Source: Flavimarina sp. Hel_I_48 (lineage in GTDB: Bacteria > Bacteroidota > Bacteroidia > Flavobacteriales > Flavobacteriaceae). From it: DNA of 64,000 nt. The position numbers and the translations under genes were made by a program. Location: NCBI RefSeq assembly GCF_000733945.1, contig NZ_JPOL01000002.1:444001-508000 (forward strand). The letters are read 5' to 3'. Positions 17,228 to 26,981 of the stretch are shown here, piece by piece; position 1 is the first letter of the stretch; every line of letters begins with the position of its first letter. The notes under the pieces are model-generated. The model ran no database searches and was not told the DNA's origin. It worked only from the letters and a program-made list of their open reading frames with translations.

Positions 17228-19666
17228 ATGCGTGTTTTAAAATTCGGTGGCACTTCCGTGGGAAGCGTTGACAACATAAAACAAGTAATCAAAATTGCTG
17301 AACAGGCTGCGGCCAAAGAAAATATAGTCATTGTCGTTTCCGCTTTTGGCGGAATTACGGATATGCTTTTAAAATCTGGTATTGCGGCAAGTACAAAAAA
17401 TGATTACAAGGAAGTGTTAGGGGAAATTACCGGAAAGCACATTTCTTTTACAAATGCCCTTCTGGAAAATGATACGGAGGCCGTTCAAGAAGTGGAAACG
17501 ATCCTTGACGAATTGAAAAGCCTGCTGGAAGGGATTCATCTTATTAATGAACTTTCCCCAAAAACCGTTGATAAACTACTTGCTTTTGGTGAATTATTAT
17601 CTTCTAATATCATCGCCCGCGCGATGTATGCAGCAAATCTGGACGCCACCAGAAAAGACAGCCGTGACCTGATTACCACAAATGATAAGCATACCCGGGC
17701 TTCTGTAAATTATAAAGTGACCAACGCCCAACTAGAGCATTATTTTGCAAAAGCGAAGCACAATATCACGGTAATGCCCGGTTTTGTTGCAAGCACCGCC
17801 ACGGGAGAAACCAGTACACTGGGCCGCGGGGGTTCAGACTTTACCGCTGCGATTATCGCGGCAGCGCTTGAGGTGGATGAAGTTGAGATCTATACTGATG
17901 TGAGCGGTATGTATACCGCCAACCCAAAGATCGTCAAGCAGGCACGTCCCATCGCAGATATTTCCTATCATGAGGCCATGGAGCTTTCGCATTTTGGCGC
18001 AAAAGTGCTCTACCCACCCACCATTGTACCGGTAATGAGCAAAAATATTCCCATTCGCATCAAAAATACGATGAGACCCGAAGACCCCGGTACACTTATC
18101 CATACGAGTGAAGCCCAGGGCGGCAATCCTATAAAAGGGCTCAGCAATATCAATAATACCGCACTTCTCACCTTAGAAGGTGGCGGTATGGTAGGAATGC
18201 CCGGTATAAGCAAGCGCTTGTTTGAAACGCTTTCCAAAGAAGCGATCAATGTAATTTTGATCACGCAGGCATCCAGCGAACACAGTATTTGCCTGGGTGT
18301 AATGGAAGAAGATGCCGGGCGTGCAAAACTTGCCATTGATGAAGAATTTCAAAATGAGATCACACTCAACAAAATCGATCCACTCACCATTGAAATTGGG
18401 CTTTCCATCATTGCCCTCGTAGGGGATAGAATGAAGAGCCACCAGGGCACCAGCGGAAAAATGTTCAGTACCCTTGGGCAGAATAACGTAAATATTCGCG
18501 CCATTGCACAGGGAGCAAGCGAAAAAAATATTTCTGCTGTGATTGCCCAGCGTGATGTAAAAAAAGCCCTTAACAGTTTGCATGAGCGCTTTTTTGAAGA
18601 ACAGCGCAAGCAGCTCAATTTATTCATTACCGGTGTGGGCAATGTGGGTGCACGACTGCTTGATCAGATTGCACAACAGCAGCAATACCTTAAAAGCGAA
18701 CTCAAAATAAACCTGCGGGTGCTCGGTTTGAGCAACTCACGTAAAATGGTGATCAAAAAGAACGGAATTGACCTCAGTTCATGGAAAGAAGCCCTTGAAA
18801 ATGGGGAGGATGCCACTATTGACACCTACTACGAGAAAATCGTCGCGCTCAACCAGCGCAATAGTATATTTGTGGATATAACCGCAAATGCTGATGTTGC
18901 TGCTGTTTATGGTAAATATTTGAAGCAAAGTATTGCGGTTGTAGCCTGTAATAAAATTGCCTGCTCAGCAGATTATGAGCAGTATGAAAAGTTAAAAGAA
19001 CTCAGTAAAAACTACAATGCGCCCCTGCTTTTTGAAACGAACGTGGGTGCGGGCCTTCCCATTATAGACACCCTAAACAATCTTATCGCATCGGGAGACC
19101 GGGTTCGCAAGATACAGGCGGTACTTTCGGGAAGTTTGAATTTTGTGTTCAATAATTTTGCTCCCGGCGGAAACTTTCACGATGTGGTTCAAGAGGCAAA
19201 AGCCGAAGGATTTACAGAACCTGATCCACGTATTGACCTCAGCGGTGTGGATGTTGCCAGGAAAATTCTGATTTTAGCACGGGAAAGCGGATTAAAAATG
19301 AACCTTGAGGATATTGAAAACAAGTCCTTTTTAACCGAAAACAACCTGAAAAGTGACAGCGTTGACCACTTTTTTGAAACCTTAAAAGAAGATGCCGCAC
19401 ACTTTGAGCAATTGGTTTCCGCTGCTGCAGCAAAAGGCAACCGTCTTAAATATGTAGCAGAACTTGATAACGGCAAAGCCAGTGTGGGCCTGCAGGATGT
19501 ACCGCAGGGTCATCCTTTTTATAACCTGGAAGGTAAAGACAATATCGTCCTGTTTTTTACAGACCGCTATCCAGAGCAGCCTTTACTTATTAAAGGTGCC
19601 GGTGCAGGTGGCGATGTTACCGCTTCGGGATTATTTTCAGATATTATAAGGACAAGCACTTTCTAA
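17228..19666 (+). CDS. thrA: Bifunctional aspartokinase I/homoserine dehydrogenase I
   Basis: An 812-residue fusion, near the usual 820. The N-terminal aspartokinase (about 1-300) begins with KFGGTSVGS at residues 5-13. Two ACT-type regulatory segments follow (about 310-460, including VILITQASSEHSI and VNIRAIAQGASEKNIS). The C-terminal homoserine dehydrogenase (about 465-812) opens with FITGVGNVGARLLDQI and contains VLSGSLNFVFN and GFTEPDPRIDLSG. It catalyses the first and third steps from aspartate to threonine. It is followed by thrB after nine bases, and expression probably responds to the leader upstream. Confidence 0.96.
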   Translation: MRVLKFGGTSVGSVDNIKQVIKIAEQAAAKENIVIVVSAFGGITDMLLKSGIAASTKNDYKEVLGEITGKHISFTNALLENDTEAVQEVETILDELKSLLEGIHLINELSPKTVDKLLAFGELLSSNIIARAMYAANLDATRKDSRDLITTNDKHTRASVNYKVTNAQLEHYFAKAKHNITVMPGFVASTATGETSTLGRGGSDFTAAIIAAALEVDEVEIYTDVSGMYTANPKIVKQARPIADISYHEAMELSHFGAKVLYPPTIVPVMSKNIPIRIKNTMRPEDPGTLIHTSEAQGGNPIKGLSNINNTALLTLEGGGMVGMPGISKRLFETLSKEAINVILITQASSEHSICLGVMEEDAGRAKLAIDEEFQNEITLNKIDPLTIEIGLSIIALVGDRMKSHQGTSGKMFSTLGQNNVNIRAIAQGASEKNISAVIAQRDVKKALNSLHERFFEEQRKQLNLFITGVGNVGARLLDQIAQQQQYLKSELKINLRVLGLSNSRKMVIKKNGIDLSSWKEALENGEDATIDTYYEKIVALNQRNSIFVDITANADVAAVYGKYLKQSIAVVACNKIACSADYEQYEKLKELSKNYNAPLLFETNVGAGLPIIDTLNNLIASGDRVRKIQAVLSGSLNFVFNNFAPGGNFHDVVQEAKAEGFTEPDPRIDLSGVDVARKILILARESGLKMNLEDIENKSFLTENNLKSDSVDHFFETLKEDAAHFEQLVSAAAAKGNRLKYVAELDNGKASVGLQDVPQGHPFYNLEGKDNIVLFFTDRYPEQPLLIKGAGAGGDVTASGLFSDIIRTSTF

Positions 19667-19675
19667 ATTTACCCA

Positions 19676-20614
19676 ATGAAAGAATTGAAACAAGTGCGGG
19701 TCTTTTCACCGGCAACCGTCGCTAATGTAAATTGCGGTTTTGATGTGCTGGGCTTTGCCCTGCATGGGTTGGGCGACGAAATGGTCTTACGCAAAGTAGC
19801 GCAAAAAGGAATAAAAATCACTTCGGTCACCGGCGCCGAACTTCCCATGGAAACATCGCAGAATGTAAGCGGTGTTGCCGGTGAAGCCATGCTTAATGCC
19901 TTAAATCTGGATTATGGTTTTGAGATCGAAATTCATAAGAAGATCAGATTGGGCAGCGGCGTAGGAAGCAGTGCGGCCAGCGCGGCCGGTGTGGTTTTTG
20001 GTATCAACCAGTTTTTAAAAAAACCCTTTTCCAACCTGGAATTGACACGCTTTGGGATGAAAGGCGAGGCGGTGGCCAGTGGAAATGAACATGCAGATAA
20101 TGTGGCGCCGTGCATCTATGGCGGTTTTACGCTTATAACCGGTTATGATCCCTTAAAAATCGTTGCGCTTCCCGTACCGCGCGATCTTTTTGTGACCATA
20201 ATCCACCCGCATATCAGTATCAAGACCAGAGAAGCGCGCGAGCTTCTTCCGCAGCAGGTTTCCATGCAGGCGGCGATTCAGCAGAGCGGTAATCTTGCCG
20301 GACTTGTCGCCGGACTTTACGAGAACGACTACGAACTGATAGGAACGAGTACGCAGGATGCGCTCGTAGAAGGTCACCGCAAAGCGCTGATCCCGCACTT
20401 TGATGAGTTAAAAGCAACTGCGCTAAAAGCTGGCGGACTGGCGTTTGGGATCAGTGGATCTGGGCCTTCTATGTTTACTTTAACCGAAGGAATCGAGACC
20501 GCCAGAAATGTGGAAAAGAAATTAGTAAAGGTTCTCGCAAAACATAAGTTGCAAACCGATAGTTACGTATCATCCATATCCACTTCTGGAAATCAAGTGT
20601 TAGAACGCAATTAG
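19676..20614 (+). CDS. thrB: Homoserine kinase
   Basis: A 312-residue GHMP kinase that phosphorylates homoserine with ATP. The substrate-side motif PATVANVNCGFDVLG is at about 13-27, the ATP loop LGSGVGSSAASAAG at about 91-104, and the C-terminal GISGSGPSMFTL near 260-271. It starts nine bases after thrA, so it is in the same operon. Confidence 0.95.
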   Translation: MKELKQVRVFSPATVANVNCGFDVLGFALHGLGDEMVLRKVAQKGIKITSVTGAELPMETSQNVSGVAGEAMLNALNLDYGFEIEIHKKIRLGSGVGSSAASAAGVVFGINQFLKKPFSNLELTRFGMKGEAVASGNEHADNVAPCIYGGFTLITGYDPLKIVALPVPRDLFVTIIHPHISIKTREARELLPQQVSMQAAIQQSGNLAGLVAGLYENDYELIGTSTQDALVEGHRKALIPHFDELKATALKAGGLAFGISGSGPSMFTLTEGIETARNVEKKLVKVLAKHKLQTDSYVSSISTSGNQVLERN

Positions 20615-20627
20615 AATATTAACGATT

Positions 20628-20635
20628 TACGTTTG
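20628..20635 (+). promoter_or_regulatory. Possible internal promoter for thrC
   Basis: TACGTTTG is an exact TAnnTTTG match, located in the 120-base gap between thrB and thrC. It could give thrC some expression independent of the leader. No clear -33 element was identified. Confidence 0.35.
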
Positions 20636-20734
20636 ATCAAACAGTTGCAGAAGTTTGAAAAATAGCCGAAAATCGAGTAATTGATGTGGTTTTTTAGCCA
20701 AAAAAGGACAAATAATACCGAAAAATAAAAGAAA

Positions 20735-22045
20735 ATGCAATTTTATAGCCTCAACCATAAAGCGCCAAAAGTAGGTCTTGAAGAAGCCATCACCCGGGGG
20801 ATTGCCCCAGACAAAGGCCTTTATTTTCCGGAAGAAATAAAGGCCTTGCCAAAGTCATTTTTTGATAAAATCGAAGAACTAGACAATAACGAGATTGCCT
20901 TTGAGGCGATCAAACAATTTGTGGAAGGCGCCATTCCAGAGGATAAACTGAAAGAAATAATCGCGGATGTACTCTCTTTTGAATTTCCGCTGGAAGAAAT
21001 TGAGGAAAATGTGGCCGCCCTTGAACTTTTTCACGGTCCCACGATGGCTTTTAAAGACGTTGGCGCACGTTTTATGGCGCGTTGCCTGGGTTATTTTGCC
21101 GCAAAAAAAGAGACACGGGAACCGGTCACCGTTCTTGTGGCGACCAGTGGTGATACCGGTGGCGCCGTGGCACGCGGATTTTTAAATGTGGAAGGTGTTG
21201 ATGTTGTTATCCTCTACCCCACGGGAAAAGTGAGCGATGTACAGGAAAAACAGCTTACCACCTTAGGCGCAAACATTACCGCCCTTGAAGTTGATGGTGT
21301 TTTTGATGATTGCCAGCGTATGGTCAAAAAAGCGTTCCTGGATGATGAGATCACTGCAAACCGAAAATTGACCTCAGCGAATTCCATTAATATTGCACGG
21401 TGGTTGCCCCAACTTTTTTATTTCCTTTTTGCCTATAAACAAGCCAAAAAACAAGGAAAAGAGCTCGTTTTTTCGGTACCTAGCGGCAATTTTGGCAATA
21501 TATGCGCAGGGATTGTTGCACATAAGTTGGGCATGCCGGTAAAACAGTTTGTCGCTTCGGTAAACAGCAATAAAGTCGTACCCGAATATCTCAAAACTGG
21601 AGTTTATGACCCAAAACCTTCCGTGGCAACCATAAGCAATGCCATGGATGTGGGAGATCCCAGTAATTTTATACGTATACAGCAGCTTTTTGATAATGAC
21701 CTGAAGGCACTTTCTGCAAAGCTTACCTCCTACTCTTTTAACGATGCGGAAACTAAGGAAGCAATGAAAGATATTTTTGAAAAAACAGGATATATAGCAG
21801 ATCCTCACGGTGCGGTAGGCTATCTTGGGCTCAAAAAGTATACTGCCGAAAACAACAATGAATCAGACGTTTACGGAGTCTTTTTAGAAACGGCGCATCC
21901 GGTGAAATTTCTTCCCGTAGTTGAAGAAGTGATTCCGCAAAAAATTGAGATTCCCGAGCAGATCAAGGAGGTAATCGACAAGGAGAAGGTTTCCATAAAA
22001 ATCAAGGATTATGAGGAATTTAAAGCGTTCTTAACTCAAAAATAG
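20735..22045 (+). CDS. thrC: Threonine synthase
   Basis: A 436-residue PLP enzyme that converts O-phosphohomoserine to threonine. The Schiff-base lysine is K107 in HGPTMAFKDVG. The phosphate-binding TSGDTGGAV loop and SVPSGNFGNICAG segment are present. The N-terminus YSLNHKAPKVGLEEAITRG is typical of the ThrC subgroup. Last gene of the thr operon. Confidence 0.95.
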   Translation: MQFYSLNHKAPKVGLEEAITRGIAPDKGLYFPEEIKALPKSFFDKIEELDNNEIAFEAIKQFVEGAIPEDKLKEIIADVLSFEFPLEEIEENVAALELFHGPTMAFKDVGARFMARCLGYFAAKKETREPVTVLVATSGDTGGAVARGFLNVEGVDVVILYPTGKVSDVQEKQLTTLGANITALEVDGVFDDCQRMVKKAFLDDEITANRKLTSANSINIARWLPQLFYFLFAYKQAKKQGKELVFSVPSGNFGNICAGIVAHKLGMPVKQFVASVNSNKVVPEYLKTGVYDPKPSVATISNAMDVGDPSNFIRIQQLFDNDLKALSAKLTSYSFNDAETKEAMKDIFEKTGYIADPHGAVGYLGLKKYTAENNNESDVYGVFLETAHPVKFLPVVEEVIPQKIEIPEQIKEVIDKEKVSIKIKDYEEFKAFLTQK

Positions 22046-22175
22046 AGGTAGTATACCTCCGACATATTAGTTTATTCTAGTTAAGCACTTGAAGATTCTC
22101 AGCAAGCAGTTCCTATCTATGTTGGTAAAATATTGAAAATACGGAGTTTGATTTTAGCCCAAGAAGCCAATATTC

Positions 22176-22520
22176 CTACGCAAAAATATAGATCCAGATA
22201 GACCTGGAAATTCTGAAGTTAAAAGTACTGGTTAAGATTGCCACCAGTACAATGATTGCAAATACGTAAAGTGGGGAAAGGCTGGCGAAATACCAGAAAA
22301 TAACAAGACTGGTCACCATTTCTGCCACAGCCAATGCATAGCTCACAAACATAGCACCGAAAAAGAAACCTGTTTCCTTTTCAAACTTGTAATTGCAATT
22401 TTTACAGCGTACGTTCATTTTAGGCATTTTAAAAAGAAAGATATTCCCTTTACTCTTAAAGATCTCGCCTTCATTACAATTGGGACATTTACATTTTACG
22501 ATATCTACTACAGTTTCCAT
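22176..22520 (-). CDS. DUF983 membrane protein with zinc ribbon
   Basis: A 114-residue protein. Cysteines at 12, 15, 39 and 42 (CPNC and CKNC) make a small zinc ribbon. Two transmembrane helices follow (about 55-75 and 82-103). The FEKETGFFFGAMFVSYALAV segment is diagnostic of DUF983. Its role is unknown. It has its own -7 element and is divergent from the AraC gene. Confidence 0.83.
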   Translation of the reverse strand: METVVDIVKCKCPNCNEGEIFKSKGNIFLFKMPKMNVRCKNCNYKFEKETGFFFGAMFVSYALAVAEMVTSLVIFWYFASLSPLYVFAIIVLVAILTSTFNFRISRSIWIYIFA

Positions 22521-22541
22521 TACTTATTTTTTAGAAGACTA

Positions 22542-22603
22542 CAAAGTTAAATGCCTATGCAGTGGCTACTGTTATATTTTTATCGCCAATATTTGTACTT
22601 TTG
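22542..22603. promoter_or_regulatory. Divergent promoters of DUF983 and AraC genes
   Basis: TAACTTTG on the minus strand (22542-22549) and TACTTTTG on the plus strand (22596-22603) both match TAnnTTTG exactly. The two start sites would be back to back within about 75 bases, giving the AraC protein an obvious place for autoregulation. Confidence 0.5.
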
Positions 22604-22614
22604 GGACATAAATT

Positions 22615-23493
22615 ATGGAAGTTCCGGTTTTAAATATCACACAGTTTCAGAAATCAAAACCTTTACGCGATTTCTATATCAATGTGTTTTCTGAACACAT
22701 CCTTCTCAACAAAGACCTGATTGCTAAGCCACACAAGCATGATTTTTACCTGTGCGTTTTATTTACAAAAGGCTCGGGGACCCATGAGATCGATTTTAAT
22801 GCGTACCCTATTCTCCCAGGAAGTGTCTTCTTTTTAAGACCTGGTCAAACGCACTACTGGAAATTTGATTCTGCCCCTGAAGGTTACATTTTCTTTCATT
22901 CACAGGAATTTTACGAAATGAAATTTTTAGATCACAAACTCAGTACCTTCCCTTTTTACTATACCTTCCAGAATCCACCATTTTTAAAGTTGAATAACGA
23001 AGACATCGCAAATATCAAAAAAAAACTTGCGGAGGTCTTTTCCGAATATAAACAGCATACCTCCTTTAGGGATCTTAAAATTGTGAGCCTGATCACTGAA
23101 ATATACATTGATTTCACCCGTGAATATGCAGCTTCCGTAGCGATACAGAATAGATTTTCATCGCGTTACCTCAATATTCTGGAAAATTTTGAACATCTCA
23201 TCGATCAAAACTTCCGCAGGGAAAAATTCCCCAAGTTTTATGCAGAACAGCTTCATATAACTACAAAACACCTTAATAGGGTATTAAGGGAAACCATTGA
23301 CAAGACCACTTCGGAAATGATTTCTGAAAGGATCATCCTCGAGGCAAAGCGCCTCATCGTAAATTCTGATGACAGTTTCTCTGTGATTTCAGATACTCTG
23401 GAGTTTACAGATTATTCGTACTTCTCCAAAATCTTCAAATCAAAAACAGGGATGACCCCCTTGCAATTCAGAAAACAATATATCAATCATTAG
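22615..23493 (+). CDS. AraC-family transcriptional regulator
   Basis: A 292-residue protein. The N-terminal half is cupin-like (PHKHDFYLCVLF, then PGSVFFLRPGQTHYWKFD). The C-terminal half has two helix-turn-helix motifs, with YAEQLHITTKHLNRVLRETI and the family signature TDYSYFSKIFKSKTGMTPLQFRK. It is a distant paralogue of the AraC protein at 39490-40338. Its target is unknown. The next gene on the strand, gcvT, is 254 bases away with its own promoter-like sequence. Confidence 0.9.
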   Translation: MEVPVLNITQFQKSKPLRDFYINVFSEHILLNKDLIAKPHKHDFYLCVLFTKGSGTHEIDFNAYPILPGSVFFLRPGQTHYWKFDSAPEGYIFFHSQEFYEMKFLDHKLSTFPFYYTFQNPPFLKLNNEDIANIKKKLAEVFSEYKQHTSFRDLKIVSLITEIYIDFTREYAASVAIQNRFSSRYLNILENFEHLIDQNFRREKFPKFYAEQLHITTKHLNRVLRETIDKTTSEMISERIILEAKRLIVNSDDSFSVISDTLEFTDYSYFSKIFKSKTGMTPLQFRKQYINH

Positions 23494-23747
23494 TGCCGCT
23501 TTTTCTGTACTATTCTATCTATTTTTGAGAATGTGCCAATACATTTAAACATTATAAATCTGATTGTACCAGTATAGGGTGAATACCAATATTAAACATC
23601 TAATGCGTCTATAAATGTATTGTTTTGCTTAAAAATCGGTTAAAAAGGTCAATAAACAGGTGCTTTGGGAGCTTATTTGTTCTGATGCTGTATCCTTCTC
23701 CTTTGTGCATATTTGCTTATCTTCGCGTTCCTTTAATATGACAACTT

Positions 23748-24830
23748 ATGAAGCAGATCGCACTTAATGATACCCATGTGGCCCTTGGCGCAAAAATGGT
23801 TCCCTTTGCAGGATATAACATGCCTGTTCAATATGAGGGCGTTACCGTAGAACATGACACGGTGCGCAAAGCACTGGGTGTTTTTGACGTTTCCCATATG
23901 GGCGAATTTTTGGCCATTGGTGAAGGTGCGCAGGACCTCTTACAACTGGTCTGCAGCAATGATATATCAAAAATTAAGGTAGGTCAGGCACAATATAACT
24001 GCTTGCCCAATGCAGATGGTGGGATCGTAGATGATCTTATCGTATACCGCATTCGCGAAAACGAATATCTACTCGTGGTCAATGCTTCAAATATTGAAAA
24101 GGACTGGGAATGGATCAAAAAGCACAATAGCTTCAACGTAGATCTCAAGAACATTTCTGATGACTATTCGTTACTTGCCATACAAGGCCCCAAAGCTGTT
24201 GAGGCGATGCAGTCGCTTACCAGCACAGATCTTTCCGCTATAAAATTCTATCATTTTGAAGTTGCCCCTTTTGCAGGGATAGAACATGTCATTATTAGCG
24301 CAACGGGGTATACCGGTAGCGGTGGATTCGAAATTTATTGCAAGAATTCAGAAGCACAGCAACTTTGGGACAAAGTGATGGAAGCCGGCGCCAGCGCTGG
24401 CATAAAACCCATAGGTCTTGCCGCTCGCGATACGCTGCGTTTGGAAATGGGATATTGTCTTTACGGAAACGATATTGATGAAACCACTTCGCCCATTGAG
24501 GCCAATCTGGGCTGGATCACAAAATTTACCAAGGATTTTGTAAATAGTGACCAACTTAAAGAACAAAAGGAAAAAGGTACAGACCGTAAACTGGTGGGTT
24601 TTGAACTTGATGACCGCGGTATACCGCGACAAGGTTATGACATTGTAGATTCCGAAGGAAATTCCATAGGGATCGTTACTTCTGGGACACAGGCGCCTAC
24701 CGTGGGTAAAGGTATTGGTATGGGTTATGTGCCCAGTGCATTAGCTGCCCCGGGAAGTAAAATATTCATTCAGGTACGCAAGAATGCACTGCCTGCCACC
24801 GTTGTTAAACTACCTTTCTATAAAGGATAA
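23748..24830 (+). CDS. gcvT: Glycine cleavage system T protein (aminomethyltransferase)
   Basis: A 360-residue, tetrahydrofolate-dependent aminomethyltransferase. The N-terminal FDVSHMGEF, central LLAIQGPKAVEAM and GYTGSGGFEIY, and C-terminal GTQAPTVGKGIGMGYV are all diagnostic. It takes the methylamine from lipoylated GcvH and forms methylene-THF and ammonia. TATCTTCG at 23718-23725 is a near match to the -7 element. The other gcv genes are not nearby, as is usual in Bacteroidota. Confidence 0.95.
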   Translation: MKQIALNDTHVALGAKMVPFAGYNMPVQYEGVTVEHDTVRKALGVFDVSHMGEFLAIGEGAQDLLQLVCSNDISKIKVGQAQYNCLPNADGGIVDDLIVYRIRENEYLLVVNASNIEKDWEWIKKHNSFNVDLKNISDDYSLLAIQGPKAVEAMQSLTSTDLSAIKFYHFEVAPFAGIEHVIISATGYTGSGGFEIYCKNSEAQQLWDKVMEAGASAGIKPIGLAARDTLRLEMGYCLYGNDIDETTSPIEANLGWITKFTKDFVNSDQLKEQKEKGTDRKLVGFELDDRGIPRQGYDIVDSEGNSIGIVTSGTQAPTVGKGIGMGYVPSALAAPGSKIFIQVRKNALPATVVKLPFYKG

Positions 24831-24843
24831 ATAAACACGTACT

Positions 24844-25671
24844 ATTAACAATTCGCATAAAATATTGATTCTGGGTGCCAGTGGTTTTCTGGGTGGAGCA
24901 TTGAACAAAGAATTGCGCCGTTACTATGATACCTACGGCACCTACCACACGGGTAGAATTCACTCTGACAACCAGCATTTTATTCACTTTGATGTGGTGC
25001 AGGACAGCATTTACGAAGTGCTCAACCAGGTGCGCCCCACTTTAGTGATCTCAACGTTGCGGGGGGACTTTGAAGGCCAGCTGGAAGCGCACGAGGATCT
25101 GGTAGATTATGCCCGGCGCACGGGAATTAAGTTGATCTATGTTTCTTCATCCAATGTGTTTGATGCTTTTACGAACTACCCTTCGTACGAGTTCGATAAG
25201 ACTTTTTCTGAAAGTAAATTCGGGAAATTTCAGATCGCGTGTGAAAATCTATTCCTGAAGAACCTTCCCGAAGAACAATACAGCATTGTGCGGCTCCCTA
25301 TGGTTTTTGGGCTAAATACGCCCCGCATTCGGGAGATTCGCAACCGCATTCTGGAAGGTCAGGAAGTGGAGGTTTTCCCGCATTTGATCATCAATACCAC
25401 AACCGATAAAAAATTTTCCCAGCAGGTGCATTTTATCATCAACCGGAATCTTTTTGGTATTTTTCATCTGGGAAGTAAAGATTTGATCCACCACCAGGAA
25501 TTTGTAAATGAAATTATAGAACGGCTGGATTTAAAGGTAAAACCGCATTTTAAACTGGTTTACACGTCTAATTTTGACCGGTATCTGGCAGTTTTACCGC
25601 GGGACAATCCGCTTCCGAAGCATTTAAGCATCACTAACGAAGAAGTTGTACAGGTTTCTCAGGTATATTAA
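24844..25671 (+). CDS. RmlD-like NAD(P)-fold protein with altered catalytic site
   Basis: A protein of about 275 residues in the extended SDR/RmlD-like fold, with the dinucleotide loop ILGASGFLGG and strand IYVSSSNVFD. The start is unclear. No ATG exists between the gcvT stop and the loop. A TTG at 24865 would remove most of the first beta strand, whereas ATT at 24844 keeps it (NNSHKILILGASG). Where the family has YxxxK, this protein reads FGKFQ (F119, Q123 counted from the TTG), so classical dehydrogenase or epimerase chemistry looks lost. It begins 13 bases after gcvT and is probably translated from the same message. Confidence 0.72.
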   Translation: MNNSHKILILGASGFLGGALNKELRRYYDTYGTYHTGRIHSDNQHFIHFDVVQDSIYEVLNQVRPTLVISTLRGDFEGQLEAHEDLVDYARRTGIKLIYVSSSNVFDAFTNYPSYEFDKTFSESKFGKFQIACENLFLKNLPEEQYSIVRLPMVFGLNTPRIREIRNRILEGQEVEVFPHLIINTTTDKKFSQQVHFIINRNLFGIFHLGSKDLIHHQEFVNEIIERLDLKVKPHFKLVYTSNFDRYLAVLPRDNPLPKHLSITNEEVVQVSQVY

Positions 25672-25728
25672 TATTCTTGTAAACTGTATTTTGTAGACTG
25701 TAAGTCAATCGAATTTTTAAATTAAAGA

Positions 25729-25773
25729 GTTCCTCCCATTCCAAAGGGGAGGTGCCGCAGGCGGAGGGGTTCC
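25729..25773. repeat. Short dispersed GGAGGTGCCGCAGGCGGAGG-type repeat
   Basis: CCTCCC, then GGGGAGGTGCCGCAGGCGGA and GGGGTT, matches a GC-rich palindromic unit I recall as common between genes in Flavobacteriia. It contrasts sharply with the AT-rich surroundings and sits between the RmlD-like and DUF3810 genes. A hairpin formed by CCTCCC and GGGGAGG is possible. Confidence 0.5.
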
Positions 25774-25817
25774 TGTCTTTAAATTGGAATTAAAAAAAGC
25801 TCTACATTTAAGGACTG

Positions 25818-26906
25818 TTGAAATCAGATACATTGAAATTTAAAAAACCGCTCCTCTATCTATTCCTTTTTATCCTTCAGCTATTGGGCTTGCGTTTGCT
25901 TCGCGGGAATCCAGCATTTGTTGAGCGTTATTATTCCACCGGGATCTATCCCTATATTTCAAAAGCTTCCCGATTTATTTTGGGATGGATTCCATTTTCC
26001 GTTGGTGATCTGCTTTATGCGGTGCTGATTTTTTGGTTGCTCTATTCCCTTTACAAATTAATTAGAAAACGCTTTAAAAATGGGTTGAAATTCCTGACGG
26101 AAGCACTACTTGCGCTCAATATCATTTACTTTGGTTTTCACCTGCTCTGGGGTTTTAATTACTACCGGCTACCGTTGCACCGGGCGTTGCAGATGGGAAA
26201 TGATTATACCACCGAAGAACTTGGTGTACTAACCCAAAACCTGATCGCACGTTCCAACGAACTCCATAAACAATTACAGCCAGACGATTCTGCCGCAGTG
26301 ATTTTCCCATTTACGATTGAGGAAATTTTTGATAAAACGCCTCAGGGCTATACCCAAATTGAAAAAAGCTTCCCTAAGTTGGATTATCCGCCTAAAAGCA
26401 TAAAAAATTCGCTTTTCAGGTATCCGCTTTCGGTTATGGGTTTTGGCGGGTATCTCAATCCCATTACAAACGAAGCACAGGTAAACGGACTTATTCCCGG
26501 CCACCGCTGGCCGCTTGTGAGCTGCCATGAACAAGGGCACCAACTCGGTTTTGCTAAGGAAAACGAAGCCAATTTTATAGGGGTACTTGCCAGCACAAAC
26601 AATACAGATCCTTACTTTAAATATTCAGGCTATATTTTTGCGCTAAGGTATTGCCTCAATGAATATTACCTACGCGACCCAGAAGCTTCCGAAGCGCTTA
26701 AACCTACCATAAGACCTGGAATTCTTGCCAACTATAAGGAATCTTATGATTTCTGGGCAGGGTTTGAAAATCCCTTAGAACCCTTGATAGCGATTGTTTA
26801 TGGGAAGTATCTTGTAGCAAATAATCAACCAGGGGGCATGCAAAGTTATAATTATGTAGTGGCCCTACTTGTTAATTATTATAAAGATAAAAAAAGGCTT
26901 CCTTAG
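25818..26906 (+). CDS. DUF3810 membrane protein with HExxH metallopeptidase-like motif
   Basis: A 362-residue protein starting at TTG (no ATG precedes the first membrane segment). Three hydrophobic segments occur at about 11-28, 62-82 and 94-112. The conserved soluble part contains VMGFGGYLNPITNEAQVN and SCHEQGHQLGFAKENEANF, in which H237, E238 and H241 make an HExxH zinc site, with E248 or E250 as a possible third ligand. This is the DUF3810 family. A protease role is plausible from the motif but unproven. Confidence 0.85.
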   Translation: MKSDTLKFKKPLLYLFLFILQLLGLRLLRGNPAFVERYYSTGIYPYISKASRFILGWIPFSVGDLLYAVLIFWLLYSLYKLIRKRFKNGLKFLTEALLALNIIYFGFHLLWGFNYYRLPLHRALQMGNDYTTEELGVLTQNLIARSNELHKQLQPDDSAAVIFPFTIEEIFDKTPQGYTQIEKSFPKLDYPPKSIKNSLFRYPLSVMGFGGYLNPITNEAQVNGLIPGHRWPLVSCHEQGHQLGFAKENEANFIGVLASTNNTDPYFKYSGYIFALRYCLNEYYLRDPEASEALKPTIRPGILANYKESYDFWAGFENPLEPLIAIVYGKYLVANNQPGGMQSYNYVVALLVNYYKDKKRLP

Positions 26907-26981
26907 TGTTAAAAATGGCATTTTGAGTGATTAATTTTAATGCAACTTCTACCTTTAAAAGCTATAATTAATTCAACTTTT

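Noticed and set aside
22046..22175. Terminator after thrC from the GAGGTA/TACCTC repeat
   Set aside because: The stem is only six bases and no T-run follows, so I do not list it as a feature.
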